Shown here piece by piece: positions 1 to 9,669 of a DNA stretch of 40,525 nucleotides; position 1 is the first letter of the stretch; each line of letters begins with the position of its first letter. Below the pieces are notes generated by a model. The model was not told the origin of the DNA and did not search any database. It saw nothing but the letters and a program-made list of their open reading frames with translations. Source of the stretch: Aurantiochytrium sp. KH105 (taxonomy: Eukaryota > Sar > Bigyra > Thraustochytrida > Thraustochytriidae); the NCBI GenBank assembly GCA_003116975.1, contig BGKB01000307.1, positions 1-40,525 of the forward strand, read 5' to 3'. A program made the translations under genes and the position numbers.

Positions 1-476
1 GGTTCCTCGATGGTGGCTTGCGGCTTGCGGCTGGCTTATTTCACTGTTGCAATGTCTTGCTGCCAGTATGACGAGACTGCTTCTTCACTTGCAAGTCACG
101 TTGTTCGACTTGATGCGCTGATGAGCCCTTGGAACAGCCCTATTTGGATGGAGGACGAACGGCGGGGTTCGTGGAGCCGCGACCGTGCGGAAGACGCCGC
201 AAATTGGCCAAATTTTTGCGCAAGTTTGCCCCCCGAGTAATAAATCAGTGCTAAAAACGCACTTCAGATATTTTGTCGAAGCTGATGGAGAGCGAGTGAG
301 TGAGTATAGTCCGTCCGCGTGAAACTTGGCATAGGTTTTGCTCTGTTCAACATTGGCCCCGACGATTGGTCCTCGATTTCGCTTTCCTTTCTCTTTTTTT
401 TTTCGCTCTTCATGTTTTGTCGACGAAACGAAAGATCGTGTGTAGGCCTGCCTATAGAAGCCAACGGCGTGAGCCA
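1..476. other. Left-edge intergenic/5' leader region
   Basis: I see no supportable gene here. Short frames exist on both strands but show no recognisable protein and no family resemblance. A T-rich tract around 380-400, with an 11-T run, lies before the CLU-like gene and is typical of a promoter or leader and not of coding sequence. The frame of the downstream gene stays open back to an ATG at 300, but the extra 59 residues are translated largely from this T-rich tract and are not trusted. Confidence 0.5.
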
Positions 477-3400
477 ATGATGAAACGCGGGCGCCTGCAC
501 ATGGCGTCGCGGTACACGGACTTCAATCAAAGCGGGGCCTCGGGGCAGGGGAGCGAGGCGGCGGTGCCAGCATTAACCCCAGTCCAGGCATTCACGGGCC
601 GGTCGCGGGGACGTAGAGCAGAAGACGACCAAGGACTAGGCTCTGCAAATGAACCAGGCCCAGACCAACGCTTCGCGCGAGAGCTACCCGCGACAACGCA
701 GCGCGAAAATAGCGTGAATCACGGCAGATCGAGAGTTTCTCACCAGCCCCGCGCGCCAGCATCAGAGCCTCTTGAGGTTGTGTACGAGCCCCTTTTCGAA
801 CTTGACCAGGTCGTCCCGGGCCACGAGCAAGATACGGCGTTACAGAGGGAGAACTCGCGCCACGGAGAACGGGAAACACAAGCTGATGCATCCCTCGAGA
901 CACCCCAACATGGCAATCGCAGTCTCCAAGCGCAGTCATCGATGGAATCGACGCTTACGCGAGATGGAGCTAGCCCAGGGCAAGCGCTAAACTTTGCCGA
1001 CCTGGAGACGGGTTTCGACGAAGAATTTCAGCAGCTCGTGCACGAGATCGAGCCCGACCTGACAATTTACAAAAAGGCAGACACCTTTAGCAAGCTGTCA
1101 AAATTAGTGCGGGACTTTAAGCACGCTGCCGAGACGTACGGCAAAGTGATCATCAGCGAGAAGCACCTTCCCGACGAGCTCAAGTCCATTCAACCCGTGA
1201 CAAACACTGTCCGCGGTTTTGCCGGCGGTGAAAAGTATATTGCCGGCAACATTTTTTTCCGCCTCCCGCAAGATGGCCACCGCATTTACGGCAGCGAAGC
1301 GCTCGCCACGAAAGAGGCCAATCACCAGCTTAAAGGGGTCACGGCGCTGCACAGTATCAACGCAGGATTGCAGTTACCGCTCGTTGCGGTCATTCGTTAT
1401 TTGGGATATAAACTTGTCGCCATGTCTCTTTTGCCCATTGAGGGAGAAAGGACACTCTGCTACGGATCCAGCGACGGGGGCGTCAACCTCGAGGACGACG
1501 CCTTGTCTGGCAAGGTTCTCATCGAGAATGTTGCGGCCGCTCTCAATCTTGCCAAGCACCCTGTTCGGGTTTCGCAGCGCTGGCGCGATCAACGACAGAC
1601 TTCGGAGCGCTGGATACATTTGCCTTGCGATATGGAGGTACATCGTATCACGCGGCCGATGCTAGCAACGGAAATCGAGGGCAACCGTGGTGACAATGGT
1701 GAGGAGAAGGGGGAGGAGGAAATACGTCACTATGTCGTGGACTTTGCGCGTCTCTTTCCGCCGCAGCCACCGCATCACCTTTTGGCAGCGCTTCTTCGAG
1801 AGGCGGACGGGTTTCCGACGCAAGCAAACATTCAGACGCTCGAGGCTCAGGCCCCCGTGCAGGGCCACCACCTCGTTTACATGCTTCGCCCCGAACTCGT
1901 TCGCGCATTTCCAACGCCATTGTCAAGTGATGCGTTTTCCAGATTTGCCTCGCGGCGCCCCGAGCACGCACATTTCGAAAAGAATGTCGAGGAGGCTGCT
2001 GGTCATCTCATCAAGATTGTCATCCCGCGCGTGGCCCGAATCCTCGACGCGTCAAGATCGGCCCACGCTATGTTTGACAAAGATGGGATTGAGCGCATAA
2101 GTCGTCACATTTGTCGTGAGATGCACGCCAAGGGCGTCAATATGCGATTTCTGGGTCCTCTGTTCTGCCGCGCCGAGACCCAGGCATGCAAAGGCGATCT
2201 TTTGCTCGAGGCCGCAGCTCGGGTCTTTAAAGACCTTTTGCGAGCCGAGATGCGCATGGCTCGAACGCGAGACGTGCGCACCGCAGTTCTGTCGCCCTAT
2301 CTAGAAAGGGTAACTGCATTCCTCAATATGGGGTTCGGCGACACCCCTTGCCAAGGCATGATCGGCGTTGGTGCCGATGTGCAAAGTGAGGGCTGCGCCA
2401 ATTGTGCACCGTGGCGCGAAGGCGATCCGGCTCCATGCCGATGCTGTTGCGCCTATGATTGTCGACGTGCACACCCCAGAAGCATGGACCCTCGTGGCTC
2501 ATCGCGGCTCGCGGCAAGCCCTGCAGCAATGGGTTCGGCAGAGCATCTTAATTCGCAGACGCGAGTTAACTTTTGGTGCCACCGCTTGTTTGCCTTTATG
2601 CAAGAAAAATTCTGGTTTCCGGAAAAGGCGAGATTTCGCGAGGCGCTCATTAACCTCGTGCGCGGTATGGTTCCACTTCTCAGCTGTCACTGCTGCGTAT
2701 GTCTGTGGCGCCGATGTTTGCCTCCGGCCTGTCTCTTTGCAAGTGTGCAGTCCAAGTGCAAAATTGTACTGTCCGCGCCAATGCAGCACTCTTGTGATGC
2801 TGCTTTGCGGGAAAGTCTCGCGCCTGGGGCGGCGCAAGAGGAGAGCGCCTGGCAGGTGTCTCCCGGAAGAAGACCAGGGGCAACTGGACCGTGGGAAACT
2901 CACTTGTCGTCTCCGCAAACGCCTTCTTCTTCGCAGCAGCAGCGAGCCCGCGCTTTGCGACGGCAAGCCCCAGAGTCGCAGCACTCACAGCGCTCGCAGT
3001 TTTCGCAGCGCTCGCAGCGTTCGCAGTTCTCGCAGTCGCCTTGGGACTCGCCTTCGCCACGACAACACGGTGTCTGGAGCCAATCTCGGGCGACTTCGCC
3101 CGTCACACCGCAGACCCAAAGCCACGCGCACCGCGCCGAAACACACTCGCAACAAGAAGGGCGGAGAGGGGCTCACATGGTGTCGTGTTTTACACTTCGC
3201 ACGCCTTTTCAGCCAGACAGCGACCTGGTGGATCTTGGGGCATCCACGCGCATTTTACCCATCATGGAGTACGCACAAGGCACGGAAGCGCTCATTCGTG
3301 CCAAGTTGTATGACAAGGCCAACCGCGTGCAAGAGGCAAACTACACCCGAGAGCGCGCGGTGGAGCGTCTCCGTGCAGGCTTAGACATTTGCCCTTGGGA

Positions 3401-4670
3401 TACGCGGCTTCGATGCAACTTGGGCATGGCACTCGAGGATCGAGGCGAGACTCGTGAGGCCTTGCGTATGTACCTGAGCGCAATTGCATCGAACAAGGGC
3501 AGTGGGAGAGCCTGGTATCTCGCCGCTCGCTTCATGGCGCAGTGGATTGGTCGGTCCCGGGGTGCCAATGAGCGCACGGCCACGTCAAATACCTGCATTG
3601 AGGAAATGATGCTAGCTTTACCTAACCTCGAGCTGCGTAGCGAAGACAATGCTTATCATGTAGAGATATGCTTCGAAAAGGCATGTACGCTGAGCCCAGG
3701 AAATCTTGACTGGAAGAAGGATTATGCAAATTTTATCCAGTATACGCGAAGGGGGGCAAAGGCAAGAGCCATTGAGATTTACGATGAGATTCTCAGTCAA
3801 GACGCAACGCATTTAATGACGCTCAAAAATTACGCGCTCTTGCTGCAAGAGCAGGCGCTCAAATCGCTGAACAGATTGAAAAGGAACGACTCTTTGGCAA
3901 AAGTTCTTCGCGTGCGCACCAAGACTCGAAAGTCACTCGAACTCGCTCATAGGCACTTTTGCACGGCTCTGGAACTTGCTCCCACCGATGCGATTATGCA
4001 CTTCCGCAATGCTTTGGTTCAGCTGGACATCGTCGTGCGAGTGTTGAGTGTGAGCGAGGATCCGAATGACGGTCAAGCTGCGATTGACCTGGCCATCGAC
4101 AACGCCCTGCAAAGCCTGCGTCAAGGACTCGATCTCGCTGCTGCCTTTCGCGAGGAGTCTCGAGCGCTCGGAGATCCAACGCCGCGCTTCTTTGATGACG
4201 GCGACCAGCGTCGTGCGATCATCGCTGCAACTGCGGTTCTCCGCAGAGTGGCTAAGCGTCTCGGGATTTGTCGAGAAGCAGTCGATCCTACTCGAAAAGA
4301 AGAACTTCTCGAAGCCATGAGAGATTGTTTCTCCTGGGGAACACAAATTGTAGAGGATGATCTGGAGCAGCTTGGCGTGGTCCACTACAATGCTTCCAAT
4401 TTGCACTGCGACAACTACAAGAACCAGATCCTTTGTCTTCTTAATGTCATGGATCCAGGTTTTCGTTTCACGGGCCCAACATTCGCCGGCGCGTCTCGTA
4501 CTTCGTCTGCGCGTTCTCGATCCTCTGACGTCGAGCTCAAGAAGGACGAAGCGATTATTGCAGAGGTAGAAGCCACTTTCTCCGCCTTGCGTAAGTTGCC
4601 CGGTCGCGCAGACTTGGCCAGGGATATGTACACCGAGTATCGCAGACACTTCTTTTCGGATCCCACGTAG
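477..4670 (+). CDS. CLU-like domain and TPR protein
   Basis: The protein has about 1397 residues from the ATG at 477; a second ATG follows directly, and another with good context (cacATGG) is at 501. The frame is open from 300, but its first 59 codons look like leader. Residues ~1-175 are low-complexity and Q/S/R-rich. Residues ~180-560 resemble the CLU domain of clustered-mitochondria proteins: a GNIFFRLP segment, then VVDFARLFPP (~420-430), a LLRPEL/SSDAFSRF block, and GVNMRFLGPL near 560. After a disordered Ser-Gln stretch (~837-855), TPR-like helical pairs run from ~950 to ~1220 (for example NLGMALEDRGETREALRMY). CLU proteins bind mRNAs for mitochondrial proteins and affect mitochondrial distribution; this shorter CLU-TPR form is of unknown role. 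Two Cys-rich stretches (about 2380-2470 and 2680-2770) look unlike the rest and could be in-frame introns or insertions. Family call is good; exact function is unknown. Confidence 0.7.
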   Translation: MMKRGRLHMASRYTDFNQSGASGQGSEAAVPALTPVQAFTGRSRGRRAEDDQGLGSANEPGPDQRFARELPATTQRENSVNHGRSRVSHQPRAPASEPLEVVYEPLFELDQVVPGHEQDTALQRENSRHGERETQADASLETPQHGNRSLQAQSSMESTLTRDGASPGQALNFADLETGFDEEFQQLVHEIEPDLTIYKKADTFSKLSKLVRDFKHAAETYGKVIISEKHLPDELKSIQPVTNTVRGFAGGEKYIAGNIFFRLPQDGHRIYGSEALATKEANHQLKGVTALHSINAGLQLPLVAVIRYLGYKLVAMSLLPIEGERTLCYGSSDGGVNLEDDALSGKVLIENVAAALNLAKHPVRVSQRWRDQRQTSERWIHLPCDMEVHRITRPMLATEIEGNRGDNGEEKGEEEIRHYVVDFARLFPPQPPHHLLAALLREADGFPTQANIQTLEAQAPVQGHHLVYMLRPELVRAFPTPLSSDAFSRFASRRPEHAHFEKNVEEAAGHLIKIVIPRVARILDASRSAHAMFDKDGIERISRHICREMHAKGVNMRFLGPLFCRAETQACKGDLLLEAAARVFKDLLRAEMRMARTRDVRTAVLSPYLERVTAFLNMGFGDTPCQGMIGVGADVQSEGCANCAPWREGDPAPCRCCCAYDCRRAHPRSMDPRGSSRLAASPAAMGSAEHLNSQTRVNFWCHRLFAFMQEKFWFPEKARFREALINLVRGMVPLLSCHCCVCLWRRCLPPACLFASVQSKCKIVLSAPMQHSCDAALRESLAPGAAQEESAWQVSPGRRPGATGPWETHLSSPQTPSSSQQQRARALRRQAPESQHSQRSQFSQRSQRSQFSQSPWDSPSPRQHGVWSQSRATSPVTPQTQSHAHRAETHSQQEGRRGAHMVSCFTLRTPFQPDSDLVDLGASTRILPIMEYAQGTEALIRAKLYDKANRVQEANYTRERAVERLRAGLDICPWDTRLRCNLGMALEDRGETREALRMYLSAIASNKGSGRAWYLAARFMAQWIGRSRGANERTATSNTCIEEMMLALPNLELRSEDNAYHVEICFEKACTLSPGNLDWKKDYANFIQYTRRGAKARAIEIYDEILSQDATHLMTLKNYALLLQEQALKSLNRLKRNDSLAKVLRVRTKTRKSLELAHRHFCTALELAPTDAIMHFRNALVQLDIVVRVLSVSEDPNDGQAAIDLAIDNALQSLRQGLDLAAAFREESRALGDPTPRFFDDGDQRRAIIAATAVLRRVAKRLGICREAVDPTRKEELLEAMRDCFSWGTQIVEDDLEQLGVVHYNASNLHCDNYKNQILCLLNVMDPGFRFTGPTFAGASRTSSARSRSSDVELKKDEAIIAEVEATFSALRKLPGRADLARDMYTEYRRHFFSDPT
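2983..3045 (+). repeat. Ser-Gln/Arg coding microsatellite in the CLU-like gene
   Basis: Imperfect 9-bp units of the type cagcgctcg / cagttctcg are repeated within the reading frame and encode a run of SQR and SQF triplets. The stretch lies in the linker between the CLU-like and TPR parts. SQ dipeptides are also the core motif of ATM/ATR-type kinase sites, but a simple repeat expansion explains the composition equally well. Confidence 0.6.
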
Positions 4671-5554
4671 GTAGACCTGTACGATTGAATAATCAAAAAT
4701 CATGTTGCTGGCGAGCATATAACGTAAAATAGCCGAGAGTAGCACTCGAGTCACCCCGCATGGCTTTGAAGGCCAAGTCCCCCGAATTCACGTATCTTTA
4801 GTGCACGAATTGAAAGCGAAGAGCAGATACCTGCAGCTTCTCCTCGAGCTGCGCGACCTCTGGGAAGTCCTTTTCAAGAGCGAGTATAACCTCTTGTCTA
4901 GAAATGAGTACACATGTACAAATTCGATGTTTCCGACACTGTGACAAGCTTTGAGACCCTAGATTTCATGAAGGGAAGAGGCGGGATTGACAATCCTCTA
5001 CCGTCTTGATTCTGGTAAAGAGCTCTGTGGCAGCCTCACAACTTCCTATTTCGAGACCAGACACCGAAGATCCCTTGCACAACTTCGCAACCAATGGCTT
5101 CATGCGATTACTTTTTTGGTCAACATCTCAAGAACAACTTCGCAGCGATGGTTGCTTCATTCGAGGTCAAGAGTTCTTGCACAATTCAGACGCACAAGAC
5201 GCCAAGTGCTTTTCCCAGCTGCAGCAATCATTGGCACTGCTCGTTGCCTCCCCCCCCCCCCCCCCCCACCTAACGACCACGTTAAATGACGGTTAGGTGG
5301 TTAGAACTTCGCCAGTAGCACACGCAGGGTTGCCAGAGGATCGCGAGAGCAGAAACTCATCACCGCATAGCGCAGCACTCCAAAAGAGAGCGCGGAGCGG
5401 TCGGAGGAGGTGTAGAGCGCGAGCGGACGGAGAAAGCGAAGCGGCACGCCCAGGGACGTCAAGACCCTTAGGTGCACAGACAGAAAGAGAAAGAAAGAAG
5501 AAAGCAAGAGAGCAACGAGCGGGAGTGAAGCGATTTCGTTTTGCGAAGGGGACG
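4671..5554. other. Intergenic region and leader of the importin gene
   Basis: This stretch separates two co-oriented genes. It holds no credible gene; overlapping ~100-codon frames at 4987-5296 have no recognisable product. Notable content is an 18-C run and a 9-bp inverted repeat (annotated separately) followed by a purine-rich leader (about 5340-5520) rich in GAGAG and GAAAG. The importin frame is open through this leader from 5297, but conserved sequence begins only at the ATG at 5555. Confidence 0.5.
5250..5300. promoter_or_regulatory. C18 run and 9-bp inverted repeat upstream of the importin gene
   Basis: An unbroken run of 18 C (5250-5267) leads into CCACCTAAC (5266-5274), whose exact reverse complement GTTAGGTGG lies at 5292-5300 after a 17-nt spacer. 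The arms could form a hairpin or a dyad protein site. The position, about 255 nt upstream of the importin ATG, suits a core promoter or early leader element. The structure is directly visible; the regulatory role is inference. Long C runs are also prone to length errors in sequencing. Confidence 0.45.
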
Positions 5555-8500
5555 ATGGTTGAGCTCACGCAGGTCCTTTCGGCGCTACTTTCCGTGGACA
5601 ACAACACGCGAGGGCAAGCGGAGAAGGTGTACCATGAGATGCTCAAAGCTGACCCTGGACGCGTCGTGGCGTCGCTGGTTGAGAATGCTGCATCAGCACA
5701 AGTGGATCTCGCGAGCCGGCACTTGGCCTTGGTCCTCACTCGACGCGCAATTCGTGGAGAGGCTTGGCACAACATGGCCGCGCACACGAAGCAGGGCGCC
5801 GTCAAGGTCATCGTCGATCTTTTGGAAAGGGAAGACAATGTGCGATTAGACATGATGGCCGTTCACGCGCTGGTCGTCGTCCCGGCTCAGGAGCTGGCTC
5901 AGAATGGCCAGCTCGTGGGATGGGCGATCGAGCAATTGAGCAAGGTCGGATCGGAAAAGCGCGTCGTTTTTCTCTTTTTGCTGGGCAAGCTCGCCGAGTT
6001 CTGCTTCGATCTGGTCAAGCCTCATGTACGCAGGGTGATTGAGGTGCTTGGCCAGTGCGTGCAGCAGACACAAGAGGTGGAGACGCAACTCTTTGCGTCC
6101 GAAGCGGTGTGCCAAGTTGCTCTTAGCTTTGAGCGTCCGCAGGAACTTCGATCTTTCCTGGAAGACGCCCTTCCTGCAATGCTTGACGCCGTTTCGCGCG
6201 GGCTGGGAGAGAACAGCTCGCAGCGCGCCCAGGATCAGGCGGTGCGCATGCTCGAGGCCCTCGACGCGCTGAGCGCCAAGTGCATGTGGGCCTTTGACAA
6301 ATCTCTGGGCCCCATGTGCGTTTCTCTGCTGCAGCTCGCTGAGCGTGCATCGCTTGACGATGGTACGCGATGCCAAGCGCTGTCGCTCTTTGTGGAGTTG
6401 GCTCGAAAACGCTCCAAGCTGGCTCTCGGCGGAGACGCCGGCTTTGTTGACAATCTCCTCAGGCTCCTGCTCCGTCTTCAGTGCGAGGACGAAGACTGGC
6501 TCGACGATTGGGCCGAGGACTTTCACCCCTCGCCTGCGGACATGCTTCTCGTGCTAAGCCCAGGAATGCGTGGCAGCGCGCTTTCTTCGCTGGAGACCCT
6601 GGCTGCCAGTGTCTCGGCAGAAGCCGACAAGGAGAACTTTCTCTCGGCCATTTTCAAGTCAATCGTTCCAGCTTTGCAGTCGGGCGCCCCGGCGGAGCGA
6701 CTTGCGGGCGTTTCCTCAATGGGCGTTCTCGCGGGCGCGCTCGGCAAGCAAATGCGATCCTCGCTGGGGGATCTTGTGCACTCGACGCAAAATTTGTGCG
6801 GAGACGCCGACTCTCGCGTGCAATACATGGCGCTTGCGGCGCTGCGGGAGCTCGTCCTCTCGCCGGGCCTCAAGGGGGCCTTTCGTGACGACAACGCAGA
6901 GATGGGCGCTTCGATTCTCAGCACGATGCTCGCGGTCCTCGAGGCGGGCGCCTCGGCCCCGGTCGTGCGGTCATGCGCGTGCAGAGGTCTTGAAGCCTTT
7001 CTCGACGAGGAGCTCTGTCCCACGGAACAGATTGAGGGCCCTCAGACGCAGAGGCTCATTCGCGCTCTGGTGGCCTGCCTGCAGAACGGCAGCGTCGGGC
7101 TCCAGGAGGACGCCATGATGGCGCTTGGACAGGTTGCCGCTGTGGCGGGCGCCGGATTTGGCGCCTTTTACGAGGAACTTGTTCCCGGCATCAAGCAGGT
7201 CATTGCCGCCCCCGCAGGCCAGGCACCCGTGTCTTCGCGCCAGAACGGCGGTGACGGAAATCAGGACGCTGCGCGCGGCGGGGGTGCGCTGCGCGGCGCC
7301 GCGATGTCATGCATCGCTGCCATTGCCGAGGCCGTGGGCAAGGAACGCTTCCAAAAGGACGCCGACGAGGTCATGGGTCTCTTGTTGCAGGCAAGCGCGG
7401 ACGACTTTTTGGCGCAGGACGGAATCTTCGACTTTTGCAAGCGAGTCTCGGTGGTCCTGGGCGACGACTTTGTCCCGTACCTGCCGCATGTGCTGCCTAT
7501 CATTTACCGTGCCCTGGACATGGACGTTGGTCTCAACGTACAAGATGTACTTGCCGGCGACGGAAATGGTGCGGCTGGTTCCTCTTCTGCCGAAGCCGCT
7601 GCTGCCGGTATGCTCGACGACTCGAATGGTCTGGCTACCGTGACCAAGGATGTCCGCGGCGCGGGAACATACCGGGTGACGGCCAATGTTTACGTGCTGC
7701 AGATGCGCGTCAATGCTCTCGATGCGCTCGATAGCATTGCCGACGCCGTGGGAGCCGGGATGAGCCCATTTCTCGAGGAGGCTCTCACGGTGGTTCTGCC
7801 TGCCATCAACGACAAGCTCAACGTGTACGCCGCCGTTAAGGCCGCGGAAGGTGCAGCTTCGCTGCTGCACGCCGCCTGGAAGTCGCTCTTTGAGCAGGGC
7901 CACACTATGGAGCCCGCGCAAAAGCTGCTAGTGACAATTTGCACCGCGCTTCTGTCTGGACTGGAGCAGGCAAGTCAAACGGATCCGGACGAGGATCCTT
8001 TGGAGCACAGCTCGGGGCCCGAGCACCGCGCTGGATTTGCAAGCGCTTTTGAGCGATGCATGCGCATCTGCTGGTTCTCTGGTGGCGAAGACTATGACGA
8101 GGAAAGTGGCCGCCCTCAGCCGGAACTCGTGCCGCCTCTTCAGCTTGTCCCGCAAATGGTCAATGTGCTGCGCAGCGTTGCGGCTCGGAGCGTGCAGCGC
8201 CGCGCAGAGGCCGTTCTGCGCATGAACAATGCGGGCTACGAAGCCGAGGCTATTGAAGAGTACATGGATGAGCTCAACGAGTGGGAGACGGAGTTCATGA
8301 CCGACATCATTGACAGCATTGGCTACATTCTCAAGCTCATTGGCCCTCCCGTGCTTCCCGTCTTTGACGAGATCCTGCACCCGTTTCTGCAGGTCATTCT
8401 TGTCGACCAAAGCGACGCGTTGCGGCACAACGCCATGTGTTTGTATGACGACATTATCGAGTACGGAGGTGCCGGCGCCCACAAGTACTTGGACACCTGC

Positions 8501-9118
8501 TACCCTGCCATGATCCAATATGCGCAGAGCGATCATGAGCCTCTGCAGCAGAGCGCCATTTATGGCATTGGGCAAGTTGCGGAGCACGCGCCAAAGCGGT
8601 TCGCGCAAGACGCGGGCCGCGTCGTCCAGCTGTTGTCGACGATCATCACACAGCCCGACGCTCGCGAGGAGGATAACATTGACGTCACAGAGAATGCCGT
8701 ATCCGTCTTGGGCAAGGTTTACGCACACCACAAGCAAAACGTGCCCGCCACCGAACTCATGCAGCTTTGGCTGCAGCACCTCCCACTAACCGAAGACCTT
8801 GCTGAGGCCAAGTACTCGCACAGGCTGCTTGTCCGCCTGCTCGCGGAGAACGATGCTGGCGTGCTCGGTCCCAACCAGGCCAACCTTTCACAGATCCTTC
8901 GTGTTCTTGCCGCACTCTTGGCTACCGTCACCGAAAACGAGAAGATTGCCGAATCTGGCGCCGACGACGACGACCTCAAGGACATTGTCGACAAGTCCAC
9001 GGAGGAAGCACTCCCGGACCTTTTATCTTCCATGCTAAAGTCTGCGCCGGATGCGCAGCGCATGGTTGCGCAGCTTCCGCAGGCCTCGCAGCAGGTTATT
9101 CAGGACCTTCTTTCATGA
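5555..9118 (+). CDS. IPO5: Importin beta-3/importin-5-type karyopherin
   Basis: This is a nuclear import receptor of the karyopherin-beta family (IPO5/RanBP5, yeast Kap121 type). It binds cargo such as ribosomal proteins and histones in the cytosol and releases it on RanGTP in the nucleus. The 1187-residue product is close to the ~1100 residues of the family. It is helical and HEAT-repeat-like throughout. Diagnostic blocks are an N-terminal Leu-rich repeat pair, an acidic EDEDWLDDWAEDF near residue 311, the RGAAMSCIAAIAEAVGKERF block near 580-600 and IGYILKLIGPPVLPVFDEIL near 920. The start at 5555 has a strong context (acgATGG) and begins the conserved sequence; the upstream 86 in-frame codons are R/E-rich leader. 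Importin-4 is the nearest alternative, but the central blocks favour importin-5. Confidence 0.9.
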   Translation: MVELTQVLSALLSVDNNTRGQAEKVYHEMLKADPGRVVASLVENAASAQVDLASRHLALVLTRRAIRGEAWHNMAAHTKQGAVKVIVDLLEREDNVRLDMMAVHALVVVPAQELAQNGQLVGWAIEQLSKVGSEKRVVFLFLLGKLAEFCFDLVKPHVRRVIEVLGQCVQQTQEVETQLFASEAVCQVALSFERPQELRSFLEDALPAMLDAVSRGLGENSSQRAQDQAVRMLEALDALSAKCMWAFDKSLGPMCVSLLQLAERASLDDGTRCQALSLFVELARKRSKLALGGDAGFVDNLLRLLLRLQCEDEDWLDDWAEDFHPSPADMLLVLSPGMRGSALSSLETLAASVSAEADKENFLSAIFKSIVPALQSGAPAERLAGVSSMGVLAGALGKQMRSSLGDLVHSTQNLCGDADSRVQYMALAALRELVLSPGLKGAFRDDNAEMGASILSTMLAVLEAGASAPVVRSCACRGLEAFLDEELCPTEQIEGPQTQRLIRALVACLQNGSVGLQEDAMMALGQVAAVAGAGFGAFYEELVPGIKQVIAAPAGQAPVSSRQNGGDGNQDAARGGGALRGAAMSCIAAIAEAVGKERFQKDADEVMGLLLQASADDFLAQDGIFDFCKRVSVVLGDDFVPYLPHVLPIIYRALDMDVGLNVQDVLAGDGNGAAGSSSAEAAAAGMLDDSNGLATVTKDVRGAGTYRVTANVYVLQMRVNALDALDSIADAVGAGMSPFLEEALTVVLPAINDKLNVYAAVKAAEGAASLLHAAWKSLFEQGHTMEPAQKLLVTICTALLSGLEQASQTDPDEDPLEHSSGPEHRAGFASAFERCMRICWFSGGEDYDEESGRPQPELVPPLQLVPQMVNVLRSVAARSVQRRAEAVLRMNNAGYEAEAIEEYMDELNEWETEFMTDIIDSIGYILKLIGPPVLPVFDEILHPFLQVILVDQSDALRHNAMCLYDDIIEYGGAGAHKYLDTCYPAMIQYAQSDHEPLQQSAIYGIGQVAEHAPKRFAQDAGRVVQLLSTIITQPDAREEDNIDVTENAVSVLGKVYAHHKQNVPATELMQLWLQHLPLTEDLAEAKYSHRLLVRLLAENDAGVLGPNQANLSQILRVLAALLATVTENEKIAESGADDDDLKDIVDKSTEEALPDLLSSMLKSAPDAQRMVAQLPQASQQVIQDLLS

Positions 9119-9669
9119 GTATGCATTCTAATTTTATCTTTTTCCTTCAAACTTCCCGTGGCTTCCCGCTATTCTTGCGCTGCGCAGCGCGATATGACGT
9201 CTTTGAAAATGATGCAGCGAGCGACTTTGTTCGCGCGACCAAAAACCGTTTCCCGATGTATATCTGAGATGACGTTGGCCCGTCTTTTCTTTTTCGCGCG
9301 GCAGGCGCTCTCTGTGCGATCCCACGGGCATGGCATTCTTCCCTTGGGGTTCCCGCTTCTTCACTGCAACTCTTTTTATCATCGCTTCCGCCTCCGTCAT
9401 CGCTTCCACCACTTGCTTGTGCGTTTGCCCCTTGCTTTCGCCTTTAGCTTTTCGGCCTATTCATCGTCGCTATTCATCACTTTTCATAACGTGATCCTTC
9501 AAGCGAGCGAGCGAGCGAGCGGCCGAGCCGCGCCACGCCGCGCCGCGCCGCGCCGAGCCAAGCGCAGCGAAGCCGCACCGCGCCGCGCCAAGCGCAGCGA
9601 AGCCACACCTGCTAGGGCAGCGCAGCGCGCGCGCGAGGGGGGCAATAGAAGAAACGAGACGGAGCAAGC
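9119..9669. other. Intergenic region and leader of CDC73
   Basis: This space lies between two co-oriented genes. The first ~370 bp are T/C-rich, as expected for a 3' UTR and promoter. The last 170 bp are GC-rich and built of short repeats (annotated separately) that end close to the CDC73 start. I see no gene. A 190-codon frame starting at 9158 runs through the repeats and translates them into Arg/Ala-rich sequence, so it is rejected. Confidence 0.5.
9502..9604. repeat. AGCG tetramers and GCGCC repeats in the CDC73 leader
   Basis: Five perfect AGCG units (9502-9521) are followed by repeated CCGCG/CGCGC blocks. The 18-bp unit GCCAAGCGCAGCGAAGCC occurs twice (about 9556-9573 and 9587-9604). 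The AGCG array ends 148 nt before the CDC73 ATG. The same tetramer occurs upstream of the acyltransferase and exchanger genes in this window, so it may be a shared leader or promoter element; simple microsatellite growth is the null explanation. Confidence 0.7.

Noticed and set aside
300..476. N-terminal extension of the CLU-like protein from the ATG at 300
   Set aside because: The 59 residues come largely from a T-rich leader and look unlike the rest; downstream ATGs at 477/480/501 have better support.
5297..5554. 86-residue N-terminal extension of the importin
   Set aside because: It begins mid-leader without its own good context, is R/E-rich, and is absent from the karyopherin family.
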